From assembly GCF_003258605.2 (NCBI RefSeq), contig NZ_CP031264.1, positions 1-64,000 of the forward strand: a stretch of 64,000 bases of DNA, read 5' to 3'. Numbering within the stretch: position 1 is the stretch's first letter; every line of letters begins with the position of its first letter. Below, piece after piece: positions 1-9,145 of the stretch. The position numbers and the translations under genes are program-made. The DNA is from Peterkaempfera bronchialis (GTDB lineage: Bacteria > Actinomycetota > Actinomycetes > Streptomycetales > Streptomycetaceae). The notes under the pieces are model-generated. The model saw only the letters and a program-made list of their open reading frames with translations. It had not been told where the DNA came from and did not search any database.

Positions 1-747
1 CTGCGGCCCTCGGCGTTGACGATGTGTCGCGGACTTCGGGTACTGGCCACACCCCCACCCCCGGGAGTCCTCCCCCGGTCCCGGCCGGTGGCCGGTTCAG
101 CCTTGCCGTTGCTGGGCCGACGGCCCATCCGCCACCCCGGGGGCGGGGCCTGCGGCCCTCGGGGGGCACCGCTGGGCCCCCGGTCCCGTCCGAGCCTCAC
201 CGGCCCCGGTCGCGGGCCCTCACCAGCGACCCGGACAGCGGCCCCTGACGAGCCCTCAACCGAGAATCCCAGACCGCTTTCCTAGAGACGTTCGGCGCGT
301 TTCCGACGGCACTTACCGGAACGCCGAACGGCCCTATCCTACCGATCCAAAAACGGGGGAATGACGCGAACACAAGCCGTTACGGCAACCGCCCTTACGG
401 CCCTATCCGGCGACGCCCTAAGCCGGAATACGGATTCCCCTCCGCTGTCCTTTCAGGGCGAAATCCGAAAGCACCACACGGCGCGGCAGGCAGAAACCGC
501 ATTCCGGCGCGCAGGAAAGGGGCATACGGCCCCAGAACTGACACCACGGCCGCCCTTCCAGGTGCAGCCAGAAAATCCCACCAAGCGCCAACCCGGCAAT
601 CTTCGGAGCAGCACCACCAAACCGAACGCCGGGGCCCCGAACTGCTGCCCGAGCGCAGCCCCGCGACGTCCTGGACGGTGGCCGAGCCAGGCCAGCGCGA
701 CGGCCTGACGGCCGACCAGGACGCAGCCGTGCAGGCGTCGGGTGTCC
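1..747. other. Left-edge region without a convincing gene
   Basis: No frame here looks like a conserved protein. The first 250 bases are extremely C/G-rich, and a 13-base string (ctgcggccctcgg) occurs at position 1 and again near 150. From about 290 to 620 the DNA is less GC-rich and carries short repeated words, including ggccctatcc twice (about 329 and 399) and several ttacgg words. This could be a regulatory or subtelomeric spacer, but nothing identifies it. Confidence 0.4.
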
Positions 748-1212
748 TCACCTGGCTGGCCTCCTGACTTTCAGCACACGGCGGCCACTCTCCTTGGCCT
801 CCCGCAGCTTGATCACCTCGGCAGGGTCCGGGTCGAGCAACTGCACAAGACTCTCTGCTCCGTGCTTCACGCTAAGCGCGTGCGCAAGGCCGACGAGGAG
901 CTTCAGGTCCTCGTCGTTCTTGACCCCTCGCGCCACGGCCATCAGGTGGCGCAGCCGCTCGGGGACCGTGTCATCCGGTCTGACTCCGCACCACTGCTCG
1001 GCAACCATCTCCGCCACCCTGCGCTCCGGAACTTCCAGCGCCTTGGCCATGCGCGGGTACAGGCCCGGCTCCGGCGGGATCTTGATCTCGTTCCATCGCG
1101 CCTTGTTCCACCAGGTCACAGACGGTTTCAGGTCACAATCGACCGCCATCTCCTGGTAGGTCTTTCCCGCTTCGTTGAGGTGGGCCACCCGCTCGCTGAA
1201 TACGTTCGCCAT
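748..1212 (-). CDS. XRE-like helix-turn-helix regulator
   Basis: This 154-aa protein opens with a phage-repressor-like helix-turn-helix region: residues about 5-35 contain SERVAHLNEAGKTYQEMA. A helical C-terminal part and a basic tail follow. Its likely role is DNA binding and transcriptional control of neighbouring mobile-element genes. It is read away from the small membrane-protein/HTH pair at 1685-2775, with about 470 bp between them, an arrangement often seen around element regulators. No enzymatic motif is visible. The function is inferred from fold-like features only. Confidence 0.7.
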   Translation of the reverse strand: MANVFSERVAHLNEAGKTYQEMAVDCDLKPSVTWWNKARWNEIKIPPEPGLYPRMAKALEVPERRVAEMVAEQWCGVRPDDTVPERLRHLMAVARGVKNDEDLKLLVGLAHALSVKHGAESLVQLLDPDPAEVIKLREAKESGRRVLKVRRPAR

Positions 1213-1684
1213 GGCGAGAGCATCAACTCAAAAATACGATCCGTCAACTTTCGATGATGACGCCTGCGGCCGTGCGCCCTCCACGAGCAGCCACCAGGCG
1301 GCCTGACGGCCACCCAGCCGCCCAACCGGAACAGCGGCGCCCAGCAGCCCCCGGACGGCGGCGCAGCACCGCCCAGACACAACAGGCCCGAAACGACCGC
1401 GCGGCCGAGACGGATGCACCAGCGGGACGGCCTGGCGGCCGACCAGAACGACGACCGGGCCCAGCGGCGGGCGAGCAGGCGGGCGCCGGGGAGGCGGGCA
1501 TGGACAGCCGTTGCTCGCTTCTGGTTGTTGAGCTGCACACACCTACGGAGTGCGGAAAGTACGTCAGGGGCGGCGTGGGCCGTGGGCGGCTCGCGTAGTC
1601 AGGCCGGGCGCTGTCACCATCGCCTCATTGCACCGGGCCGACTCCCCGCCCGGCCACCCGTATCTCTCGTCTGGAGGCGCCACC
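1213..1684. other. Divergent spacer between two regulator genes
   Basis: This spacer separates the minus-strand regulator (start 1212) from the plus-strand membrane-protein gene (start 1685). Directly upstream of the minus-strand gene the DNA is locally A/T-richer (about 1213-1255) and contains a TTGACG-like -35 word on that strand. The remainder is proline/arginine-rich in every frame, as expected of non-coding GC-rich DNA. A clear ribosome-binding site for the plus gene lies at about 1673-1678. Confidence 0.4.
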
Positions 1685-1924
1685 ATGCCCACCGAGTCCG
1701 CCCCCGGTGCCGAGCTTGAGCCGGTCCCGCCCGGCCCCGCTCGTCTTGGGGCCGGCGAGACCGCCGTCCTCATCACCGCGATCACCGCGGTGACCGTCCT
1801 GACCATCATGCAGCGCCCGATCCCCGGCATTCTGATCGCACTCACCTCGGTCCCCTGTCTGCTCCTCGTCCCTGGCCGCGTGGGCCGTCTGTTCGCCGCG
1901 CTCGCCACCAGCAACCGCGGATGA
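1685..1924 (+). CDS. Small membrane protein with two predicted helices
   Basis: This 79-aa protein starts at an ATG preceded by a good ribosome-binding site (ctggaggcgcc). The N-terminal 25 residues are soluble. Two hydrophobic segments follow: one around residues 27-45 (AVLITAITAVTVLTIM) and one around 48-66 (IPGILIALTSVPCLLLV). Its last codons overlap the start of the next gene by 4 bp (ATGA), so the two are translationally coupled. Small two-helix proteins next to HTH regulators are common in actinomycete plasmids and integrative elements, but no specific role can be assigned. Confidence 0.7.
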   Translation: MPTESAPGAELEPVPPGPARLGAGETAVLITAITAVTVLTIMQRPIPGILIALTSVPCLLLVPGRVGRLFAALATSNRG

Positions 1925-2775
1925 CCACCTCCGCCCGACCCGCCGGCGCTCGCCCGTCGGCCGAGACTCAGGAACTGGCGGCGCTGCGCGGCTGGCTGCG
2001 TGGTGTGAAGCGCCGCATGACCTTCGAGGGCCTCGCGCGCCGGGCCAGCGGGAAGAAGCTGCCCATCTCCGAGTGCACCCTGCGCCGGGCGCTGGACGGC
2101 CGGCTGCCCACCCGCTACGCCGTTCTGGCGTTCGCCCGGGGCGCTGGCGCCGACGAGAAGACGGCCGAGCGGATGTGGGCTGCGGCCTCGGAGGCGGGCG
2201 CGAACCTGGTGGTACCCCGGGCCCGTCCACCACATGTGCCCGGCCGGATCACCACCCAGGCCGGACTGGCCCGGGCCCTGACCCGGCTGAAGTCGGACGC
2301 TCGCCTGAGCCTGCGTCAAATCGCTGCCGCCCCCGAGGCCGCTGGCCTGCTCACCCGTAGTTCCCTGCACAACGCCCTGACCGGTCGGCGGCTGCCCTCC
2401 GAGCAATGGCTGGCCGCCTTCACGGCCAGCTGCGCAGCCGGCAACGTTGCCGTCCTCGTAGCGCTCATTGATACCCGCCACCGGATCTTGGCCGGACCGC
2501 GCCCACCAGCGGTATATCCGTGCGAGATCGTCGAACTTGCCGACTCGCGGCGCCAACGCGACGAAGCCGCCCGCCCCTGGCTCGCCGAACCCGAGCTCGA
2601 CTGGTACGACCAGCAGTTGCGCGACGAAGAAGAGGCCGAGTTCCAACGGCAGATCGCCTGGGTCGACGACCTCACCAAGGACGAACTCGACGAGCTCGCG
2701 CACGAGGCTCAGACCACAGCGCAGCAAAACGACAGGCCATCACTCGCCGATCTACTGAACCGCTACCGCGCCTGA
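1921..2775 (+). CDS. HTH regulatory protein with two helix-turn-helix-like segments
   Basis: This 284-aa protein carries two similar helix-turn-helix-like regions. One is at residues about 22-65 (FEGLARRASGKKLPISECTL). The second is at about 115-165 (SLRQIAAAPEAAGLLTRSSL). Both resemble the XRE-type regulators of Streptomyces conjugative elements. The C-terminal 80 residues are strongly acidic and helical. The gene overlaps the membrane-protein gene by 4 bp and is probably cotranscribed with it. It probably binds DNA through the tandem HTH; the acidic tail may mediate partner contacts. The target is unknown. Confidence 0.7.
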   Translation: MTTSARPAGARPSAETQELAALRGWLRGVKRRMTFEGLARRASGKKLPISECTLRRALDGRLPTRYAVLAFARGAGADEKTAERMWAAASEAGANLVVPRARPPHVPGRITTQAGLARALTRLKSDARLSLRQIAAAPEAAGLLTRSSLHNALTGRRLPSEQWLAAFTASCAAGNVAVLVALIDTRHRILAGPRPPAVYPCEIVELADSRRQRDEAARPWLAEPELDWYDQQLRDEEEAEFQRQIAWVDDLTKDELDELAHEAQTTAQQNDRPSLADLLNRYRA

Positions 2776-3100
2776 CCAATCCACCCCGACCAGCACCACC
2801 CGGCGCCGACCCCGCAGACCCGAACACCAACCCCGCCACCACCCCAATACCGCAAATCCGAACCGAATTCAGACCACCATCCGTCAACCAATCCAATAAA
2901 ACGAACAGACGGAATTACTGACCGAATTCACCCCCGAATACAGGACCGCAACACCCGACCGCCCTCCAAGCCGCCCCACCATCACACGCAGTCACTGCCC
3001 CTCGGACAACACCCACCCCGTCGGCACCTCCAGCGGACACCAGAAAAGGTCCAGACAACTCGGCCTCCGTCCCCGTTCCACACCCGCCACAGCCAACAGG
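2776..3100. other. A/C-rich spacer with a 10-bp direct repeat
   Basis: No gene is seen. The plus strand is unusually rich in A and C, and the word accgaattca occurs twice (2862-2871 and 2921-2930). The strand bias and repeats may mark a regulatory region or the edge of a former element. Confidence 0.35.
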
Positions 3101-3418
3101 TCACACCTGACGGGCCCTCGCCGGGTAGAGCTTCGCGTGCAACACCCGCACCTCCCACCACGGATCGTCCGGAGTGGAGACCAACGCGGCCACCAGCTCG
3201 CGCCTGGTCGGGACAGGCAGCACCAACGGGCCCAAGTCCTCTGCGGCGCGGGCCTGTTCGCAGTCGGGACACTCCAGCCGGCCCGGCCGGGCCTCCTGGC
3301 GCAGCTCCAGCTTCGAGCCCTCCTTCCCACCGATCGAGCCCCGGCACGTCCAGCACGGGCGCAGCGCGGCGTTGGCCGTGCGGGCGGCCTCCAACCGTTC
3401 CTCGGCCTCCCGCTCCAC
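3101..3418 (-). CDS. Small zinc-ribbon-like protein
   Basis: The credible reading starts at a GTG near 3418 and gives about 105 aa. It contains two CxxC knuckles (CWTC and CPDC) about 30 residues apart, which is a zinc-ribbon arrangement. A helical C-terminal half follows. It is divergent from the CHAT-domain gene at 3536, with a 117-bp shared upstream region. The frame continues open to 3637, but that extension lies inside the CHAT gene on the other strand and looks non-coding. The start is uncertain (a GTG at 3457 is also possible). Function unknown. Confidence 0.5.
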   Translation of the reverse strand: MEREAEERLEAARTANAALRPCWTCRGSIGGKEGSKLELRQEARPGRLECPDCEQARAAEDLGPLVLPVPTRRELVAALVSTPDDPWWEVRVLHAKLYPARARQV

Positions 3419-3535
3419 TGGACGACACAGTCGAGCGGATGCGCGTCCTCGGAGCACAGATCTGTCCGACCCGACCGGTAGCGTCAAACGGTTGGCGCTG
3501 CATGTGTTCAACCGCGTCGGCCGATTGGAGATCCA

Positions 3536-4618
3536 GTGAGTTCGAGCCAGTACCGCAGCCAGCTGGAACGCAAACAGCGACAGCAGGCGGATGCCGTGGC
3601 CAAGGCCGCGGACTTGCGCAAGAAGGAAGCAGGCCACCGAGCCGACGCCGCCAAGGAACGTCAGGCAGCAAGCCGGACCAGTTCGCCCGGCACCTCGAAG
3701 ACCAAGCTGAACCAGGCGACCAGGTCCGAGGAGAAGGCCAACGTGGCGGGCAAGAGCGCCGCAGAGGTGGAGAAGAAGGCAGCCGGGTTCGCCAAGGAAG
3801 CGGCAGGCCTTCTGGTCAAACTCGCGAAGGCCGAGGCGGGCGAGCGGGCAGCCGCGGACAGGCGTCGCGCGCAGGTGGAACGGGTGGCGCAGCAGGCGAC
3901 GGTCGTACGGCAGGCCAGGGTGGATGCCCGGTTGGATGCAGCGGAGGCACAGGTGGAGGAAATCGCGCGGGAGTTCCGGGTGCCGAAGGCGGAGCCGCTA
4001 CGGATCCTGATGCTGGGGGCGTCGAGCGAGAGTGACCCCCTACGGGTCGGGCGCGAGCAAAGCCGGATCCGGAACGCGGTGCGCAGCTCGCTGCATCGCG
4101 ACCTGGTCGAGTTCGACGTGCGCGGGTCGGCGACGACTGCCGATCTGCTGGACGGGCTCACCGGGTTCCGGCCCCATGTGGTCCACTTCACCGGGCACAG
4201 CGCGGAGCATCTGCTGGTCTTCGAGCAAGACGTCGACGCGCCCAACGACGGGCTTGTGGTCTCGGCCGGGGCGTTCGGCCGGGCGCTGGCGGCCACCGAC
4301 AACCCGCCGCTGCTGGTCGTCCTGAACTCCTGCAGCTCGGCACCCCAGGCGCAGCGGCTGGTGGACCAGGAGGTGGTTCCGTTCGCGATCGGGATGTCCG
4401 ACACCATCGGCGATCTCGACGCGATCAGCTACGCGGCGCAGCTCTACGCGGCCATCGCCAACGGGCAGTCCATCACGAGTGCCAGCGCCTCCGGGCAGGT
4501 TGCGGTCGAGATGGCCGGCCTGGATGACCACGATCTGCCCACGCTGTTCCATGCGCCTGACGCCGACCCGCGCGCCGCTGTCCTGGTCAAGCCTCCGGCG
4601 GCACAGCCAGTCCAGTGA
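3536..4618 (+). CDS. CHAT-domain (caspase-like) protein with N-terminal coiled coil
   Basis: This 360-aa protein starts at GTG with GGAG 7 nt upstream. Residues 1-145 are a highly charged Ala/Lys/Glu/Arg region expected to form long coiled coil. Residues about 155-345 match the CHAT peptidase pattern: a beta-strand (RILMLGASSES), then HVVHFTGHS with candidate catalytic His221, then VVLNSCSS with candidate catalytic Cys266. Both dyad residues are present. CHAT proteases are caspase/separase relatives; in bacteria they often act as defence or cell-death effectors. Here there is no fused NTPase or TPR sensor, so the coiled coil may be the input or oligomerising part. The gene ends just before a strong hairpin terminator. 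Confidence 0.75.
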   Translation: MSSSQYRSQLERKQRQQADAVAKAADLRKKEAGHRADAAKERQAASRTSSPGTSKTKLNQATRSEEKANVAGKSAAEVEKKAAGFAKEAAGLLVKLAKAEAGERAAADRRRAQVERVAQQATVVRQARVDARLDAAEAQVEEIAREFRVPKAEPLRILMLGASSESDPLRVGREQSRIRNAVRSSLHRDLVEFDVRGSATTADLLDGLTGFRPHVVHFTGHSAEHLLVFEQDVDAPNDGLVVSAGAFGRALAATDNPPLLVVLNSCSSAPQAQRLVDQEVVPFAIGMSDTIGDLDAISYAAQLYAAIANGQSITSASASGQVAVEMAGLDDHDLPTLFHAPDADPRAAVLVKPPAAQPVQ

Positions 4619-4623
4619 CACGC

Positions 4624-4681
4624 TGCTGAACAGCGAGGTGGCGGCCCACCGTGTGGTGGGCCGCCACCTCGCTGTTCAGCA
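4624..4681. terminator. Bidirectional hairpin terminator, 27-bp perfect stem
   Basis: Arms 4624-4650 and 4655-4681 are perfectly complementary around a 4-base loop (gtgt). The hairpin starts 5 bases after the CHAT gene stop and lies 31 bases beyond the stop of the convergent gene at 4713. It can therefore end transcription in both directions. It lacks a U-tract, as is usual in streptomycetes. Confidence 0.85.
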
Positions 4682-4712
4682 TCAGAATGCTCCGCTCATC
4701 AGCTGCGCAGCG

Positions 4713-5531
4713 TCAATCTGTGGGCTCTGTCGAGTTCGGGCCCACCCAGAGCGAGACCATCGGAATCTCCTCTGTAGTGCTTACCCCTGGTCCCCACCCT
4801 CCGATCACAGTGACCCCTGGGGTGTGCTGGAGCGGTCCGTCGAAGAAGCCGCACCGTATGCCGAAGTACAGGCGGTGGTCCATTTTCTCGCGCTCGAAGT
4901 ACAGCAGCTGAGCATCCTGGAGGAACTGGTACCGATCGCGCATTTTCTGTTCGTCGGTGCCGGTGAAAATGGCCACGTTGAGTCGCGCGGTGCCCTGGCC
5001 GGGGGCCGGGACCACGTAGTCGATGTTGGTCGTGGTCGCTTCGAGTCCCCGTTCCAGCAGCGGAAGTTCCGCAAGGTCGAAGCAGACGATGGACGCGACG
5101 TGGCCGCCGGCCGGATCGTCCAGGGGAAGGCCGTGTACGGCGGGAAGGCGGTTCCGCGGGCGGCGGGGCCCGACGTAGACGTGGGTCTGCCCGGTGTGGT
5201 GCAGGGAGATCTTCGCCTCGTCGAACACGGCGTTGACCTCGCGGTCGGCGGTTACCGTCATGTCGGCGCCCAGGGGGACTGCCTGCGTCACCGCACCCTT
5301 CGCCGTCCATCCCTGCCCGAGGAAGGGGCGAATGTAGAGGCTGGCGTCACCCGGATTGTTGGAGCGGGCCCAAGACAGGTGCGCCACCTTGGCGAGCCCG
5401 TCGTCGCGTTGGGCAATGATGTGGACCGTCTCAAGACCGTGGTCGGTACCGGGCTGCGGCTGCGCTGTCACGGCCGACACGATAGGCCGCGAAGCCCTTG
5501 CACGGCCCCCGATTTTCGGCGGCGGTCTCAT
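4713..5531 (-). CDS. Conserved-looking hypothetical protein
   Basis: This 272-aa protein is not recognised. The composition is that of a soluble cytoplasmic protein with alternating beta-rich segments. No signal peptide, membrane segment or familiar catalytic motif is visible. The first about 40 residues are low-complexity and the true start may be internal. It converges on the CHAT gene, with the 27-bp hairpin between them, and lies downstream of the frameshifted gene at 5573-6585 on the same strand. It could be the last gene of the minus-strand block, but no functional link is apparent. Confidence 0.55.
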   Translation of the reverse strand: MRPPPKIGGRARASRPIVSAVTAQPQPGTDHGLETVHIIAQRDDGLAKVAHLSWARSNNPGDASLYIRPFLGQGWTAKGAVTQAVPLGADMTVTADREVNAVFDEAKISLHHTGQTHVYVGPRRPRNRLPAVHGLPLDDPAGGHVASIVCFDLAELPLLERGLEATTTNIDYVVPAPGQGTARLNVAIFTGTDEQKMRDRYQFLQDAQLLYFEREKMDHRLYFGIRCGFFDGPLQHTPGVTVIGGWGPGVSTTEEIPMVSLWVGPNSTEPTD

Positions 5532-5572
5532 TGCGGCGCGCTCGATCGGTCAGCGGCCCGCAGGTCCCGTGG

Positions 5573-6585
5573 TCAGAACCGGCTGCGCTGTACGACAGGC
5601 CGGGCCAGCGGGGGCTGCTCGGTGCCGCGCAGCGCGAGGGCCGCGGTACGGGTGCGCTCCAGCCAGCTCATGACCTGGCGCAGCGTGGCGGGGTCGAGGT
5701 GCCGTGTGAGGTCGCGGACGGCCTGGTGGTCGTCGTCGGTCAGCATGTAGAGGCCGGCGCGGTCGAGAGCGGTGTAGAGGGGCTGGGCTGCGGTGCCGCC
5801 GAGTCGGCGGTGGGCGGTGTCGGTGATCTGGCGAGCCTGGTGGGCGGCCTCGCGGGCGCATTCGGCGACGTCCTGCCGGTGGCCTCCCGGCGCAGTGCGT
5901 GCTGGAGGGCGGTGTCGTGGTCGGGGTCGTAGCGCTCGGCCCGGGTGGCGGCGGTGTGGTCGCGGACGCGCTGCCACTCGGCGCAGGTATCGGCCGCGGT
6001 GGCGTAGGCGCTCTCGTCTCCGGCGTCGGCGTGCCGGTCGGCGACGCGCTCGTCGTCCCGGGCCCGGTGCAGGGTCTGCTGGATGGTCTCCAGGGTCATC
6101 CCGGCCGCCTGGCGGCGGACCCGGGCGCGGACGGCGCCGAGCAGGGCGTGCTCCTGGTCGTCGGGCTCGTCCTCGCCCTCCTCGGCGAACGGGTCGCACT
6201 GGTCGGCCTTGGCGGGGTGCTGGGCGAGGGCGGCGTGCAAAGTCGCACCGGCCTTCCACGCTTCGGCGTGCACGACGGGTTCCGTCACAGCGAGGCCTGG
6301 GCGGGCGCTGCCGACGATCCGGCCCTCGACCAGGGCCACCCAGCCGTCCAAGCCCTCGACGTCCTTCTCCACCCAGCCGCGGGCCAGGCTGGCGCCGTGG
6401 TGGAGGGTGCGGATGCCGTCGTAGCCGCTCCAGCGCAGCCACATCGCGCCGCGCACCAGCGGGGAGTCCAGGATCGGGCGGCCCAGATCCCGGTCGGCGG
6501 GCGCGGGCCGGCTGCTGCATGGGGCCAGCTCCAGCCGTTCAGGCGCGGCGGCGCGGGCCGGTTCGGGGCGGGTGGTGTCGGTCAT
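5573..6585 (-). pseudogene. Frameshifted hypothetical gene downstream of helicase
   Basis: The reading from ATG 6585 is convincing for about 235 residues (to LQHALRREA). Protein-like sequence then resumes in another frame (RQDVAECAREAAHQARQITD) and ends at 5573. One missing or extra base near 5875-5890 explains this, and the intact product would be about 337 aa. It is mostly helical and acidic in the middle, with no known domain. It follows the helicase gene by 85 bp on the same strand and probably belongs to that transcription unit. The break may be real inactivation or a base-calling error. Confidence 0.55.
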
Positions 6586-6670
6586 CGCGCAGTACCTCCG
6601 GAAGTCGGGAACGAGGTGCGACAGCCGTCCCGGCCTGGTGGGCCGAGACCGCGGGGGCGTGCGGTGCAGG

Positions 6671-9025
6671 TCAGTCGGTGACGGTCTCGGCGTACCGGGT
6701 GAGCGCGTCCAGGAGCGCGGCCTGGTGGTCGGTCAGCTTGCCCTCGGTGCGGGCCTTGTCCTGCTTGCGCAGCCAGGTGCCGGGCCGGAACGTCGGGTCG
6801 TCGGCGGCTCCGGTGCGGTTGGCGGGGCCGTCGAGGGTTCCGCCGGCGGCGAGGTAGGCGAGCAGGCGGCGGTAGGAGCGATTCCAGTCCGGGTCCAGGC
6901 GCCACAGCTCGTCCAGCGCGTCGAGCTTGGCGACCTGGTCGGTGGTGAGGCTCGCGGCCTTGCGCTGGCGGCGCATCCAGGCGCCGACCGCGTAGTCGTC
7001 GAGCTTCGCGGTCGCCGGGATCGCCAGGTGGCCGTGCTGGCGGTGGAACGCGGCGGCGTACGCGTAGCCGCGTTCCCAGGCGTTGGCGTTCTTCGACCAG
7101 ATCATGCCGAGCGCGTCCAGCTCGCTGACCCGGGCGGCATCGAGCAGGCCCTGGCCGTTCAGGTGGCGCTGGCGGGTGAGCCAGGAGATCAGCTCGGCGT
7201 GCTTGGCCTTGTCGGTGGGGTCGAGGTGGCCGTGCTGCAGGTGGAACACGGCGGCGACCGCGTGCATCCGCTGCCATTCGACTGCCCGGGGGTTGAACGC
7301 CCGCAGCTTGACGGTCTGGAGGATCTTCGCGGCGTGCTGGCAGGCGTTGATCCGCAGCCACTCGATCGGCGACTCGGCCAGTACTGGCGGCTGCTCCCCC
7401 TCGCTGCCGGGCTCGGCGGCCTCGGCCGGCTTGGCCGCGGTGGTGTGCGCGGCGGGCTGCGAACGCGCGCCGCGCAGCTCGGTGAGCCGGCCGACCACCC
7501 GGGCGTCGTGCGCCGCGAGGGCGCGCAGGACCCGCCAGATCGTACGGAAGGAGGATGCCTCGATCTCGGCATCGGCCTCAGCCTTCACGGCCTCGCCCGC
7601 GTCGTGGACCTCGGCCGGGTCCGCGGCCGCCGTGTCGTCGCCCACCTCCGGGGTGGGCAGGTACACCGGGATGATGACCCAGGACACCTTGCCCTGCCGG
7701 TAGGACTGGCGCAGCGCCCTGCCCACCGCCTGGACGATGTCGATTACGCTCGACTTCGGATCCGCGAAGCACACGGCATCCACTGCTCTGACGTCGATTC
7801 CTTCCGACAGGAGCCGAGCGTTGCAGAGGATCCCGCACTCTTCTCCGTCGTCGCCGGTGTGGGCCTTGAACTCGGTGAAGGCGGCGCGGCGGTCCTTGAG
7901 GCGGTCGGTGCCCGCCACCGCCTTCGCCCAGATGCGCTCCGGACGGTCCTTGTCCTCCAGCAGCTGGGAGGCGTCCAGCAGGCTGGCGGCGAACTCTCGC
8001 GCCGCGCTGACGCGGGAGTGGAAGGTGATGACCCGGCGCAGGCCGAGGTCGGCGACCGCGCGCAGCACCGCGATCTGCAACGCGAGGCGCAGCAGTTCCT
8101 CGTTGCTGCGCTGGGAGCGCAGGTCGGCGACGGCGGGCAGGTTCAGCAGCTCGCGCAGGTCCTCGTCCGTCACCACCGGCACCAGGACGCGGTAGTCGGC
8201 GAGGTAGCCGTGCTCGATTCCCTGGCCGAGGGTCCAGGTGAAGCAGGTCTTGCCGTAGATGGCCTCCGAGTCCATGGAGCACAGGACGGGCAGCTTCTCC
8301 GCGCCCTCGGCGTCGGCGAGGTCGGCCAGGCCGTCCTTCGCCCGCCGGTCGTCCGCGATCCTGGGGGTCGCGGTGAAGTACAGCCGGCGCTTCGCCGGGA
8401 CCTGGGCGTCGTCGTGGATCGCGGCCCACGCCTTCCCCTCGGCACCGGCCGTACGGTGGGCCTCGTCGATGACCACCAGGTCCCAGGTCGGCAGGCGGAA
8501 GTCGCGGTGGGCCTGGACGATGCGCTCCAGCGAGGCGTAGGTGGCGTACACGGTGACCGGCTCGTCGGCCTTCTCCTTGGCGACCAGGTCGGCGATCCGG
8601 GCCGCCTGCGTGGTCACCTGGGCGTGGACGCGCCCGCCGGCCTCCGCGCTCTCCAGCGCCTCCTCGCGCGAACAGGCCGCGATGGCCAGGCCGCGGCGGC
8701 CGCCCCGCAGCGACCAGGCTTCGGCGGTCTGCTCCAGCAGCTCGATCGTCGGCACCAGCACCAGCACCCGTCCGCGCGCGACCAGGCGCCGGGCACACCC
8801 GGCCGCGATGAGGGTCTTGCCGGAGCCGGTCGCCGCGATGACGGTGGCGCGGCCGCCGTCCTTCACCTCGCGCACCGCGGCCGCCACCGCGTCCTTCTGG
8901 AACCAGTGCAGCGGCAGCGGGTTCACCGTGGCGGTGCCGGACGGCTGCGCGGGGACCGGCTGGGCGGCTGCGGCGCGGAACGCGGCCGGTACGTCCTGCT
9001 CGGCGGTGGCGGTGGTGGTCTCCAC
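6671..9025 (-). CDS. DEAH-box superfamily 2 helicase with helicase-associated domains
   Basis: This 784-aa protein has the full SF2 motif set: Walker A AATGSGKT (residues 64-71), the DEAH box VIDEAHRTAG (about 186-195), motif III FTATPR (about 218-222) and motif VI QAVGRALR near residue 430. The C-terminal third (about 550-780) contains repeated W/HGHL helicase-associated units such as RGYAYAAAFHRQHGHL. Helicases of this type are typical of Streptomyces linear plasmids and chromosome ends. It lies 120 bp downstream of the Tpg-like gene on the same strand. The expected activity is ATP-driven nucleic-acid translocation or unwinding. A role in replicon-end maintenance is suggested only by context. 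Confidence 0.85.
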   Translation of the reverse strand: METTTATAEQDVPAAFRAAAAQPVPAQPSGTATVNPLPLHWFQKDAVAAAVREVKDGGRATVIAATGSGKTLIAAGCARRLVARGRVLVLVPTIELLEQTAEAWSLRGGRRGLAIAACSREEALESAEAGGRVHAQVTTQAARIADLVAKEKADEPVTVYATYASLERIVQAHRDFRLPTWDLVVIDEAHRTAGAEGKAWAAIHDDAQVPAKRRLYFTATPRIADDRRAKDGLADLADAEGAEKLPVLCSMDSEAIYGKTCFTWTLGQGIEHGYLADYRVLVPVVTDEDLRELLNLPAVADLRSQRSNEELLRLALQIAVLRAVADLGLRRVITFHSRVSAAREFAASLLDASQLLEDKDRPERIWAKAVAGTDRLKDRRAAFTEFKAHTGDDGEECGILCNARLLSEGIDVRAVDAVCFADPKSSVIDIVQAVGRALRQSYRQGKVSWVIIPVYLPTPEVGDDTAAADPAEVHDAGEAVKAEADAEIEASSFRTIWRVLRALAAHDARVVGRLTELRGARSQPAAHTTAAKPAEAAEPGSEGEQPPVLAESPIEWLRINACQHAAKILQTVKLRAFNPRAVEWQRMHAVAAVFHLQHGHLDPTDKAKHAELISWLTRQRHLNGQGLLDAARVSELDALGMIWSKNANAWERGYAYAAAFHRQHGHLAIPATAKLDDYAVGAWMRRQRKAASLTTDQVAKLDALDELWRLDPDWNRSYRRLLAYLAAGGTLDGPANRTGAADDPTFRPGTWLRKQDKARTEGKLTDHQAALLDALTRYAETVTD

Positions 9026-9145
9026 GGCGGCGGTTTCTCCTTCGGATGCTGAGACGGCGGGGCCGGTACGGGTGGTGCTGTGGAAGGGTCGGTGCGGGCG
9101 GCTTCTCCCCGGGGCCAGGTCATGGTTGGGGAGAGGCCGCCCGCA

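Noticed and set aside
1-300. Left edge as a telomere
   Set aside because: The sequence is GC-rich with a 13-base repeat, but no run of nested palindromes typical of Streptomyces telomeres was recognised, and the edge may be arbitrary.
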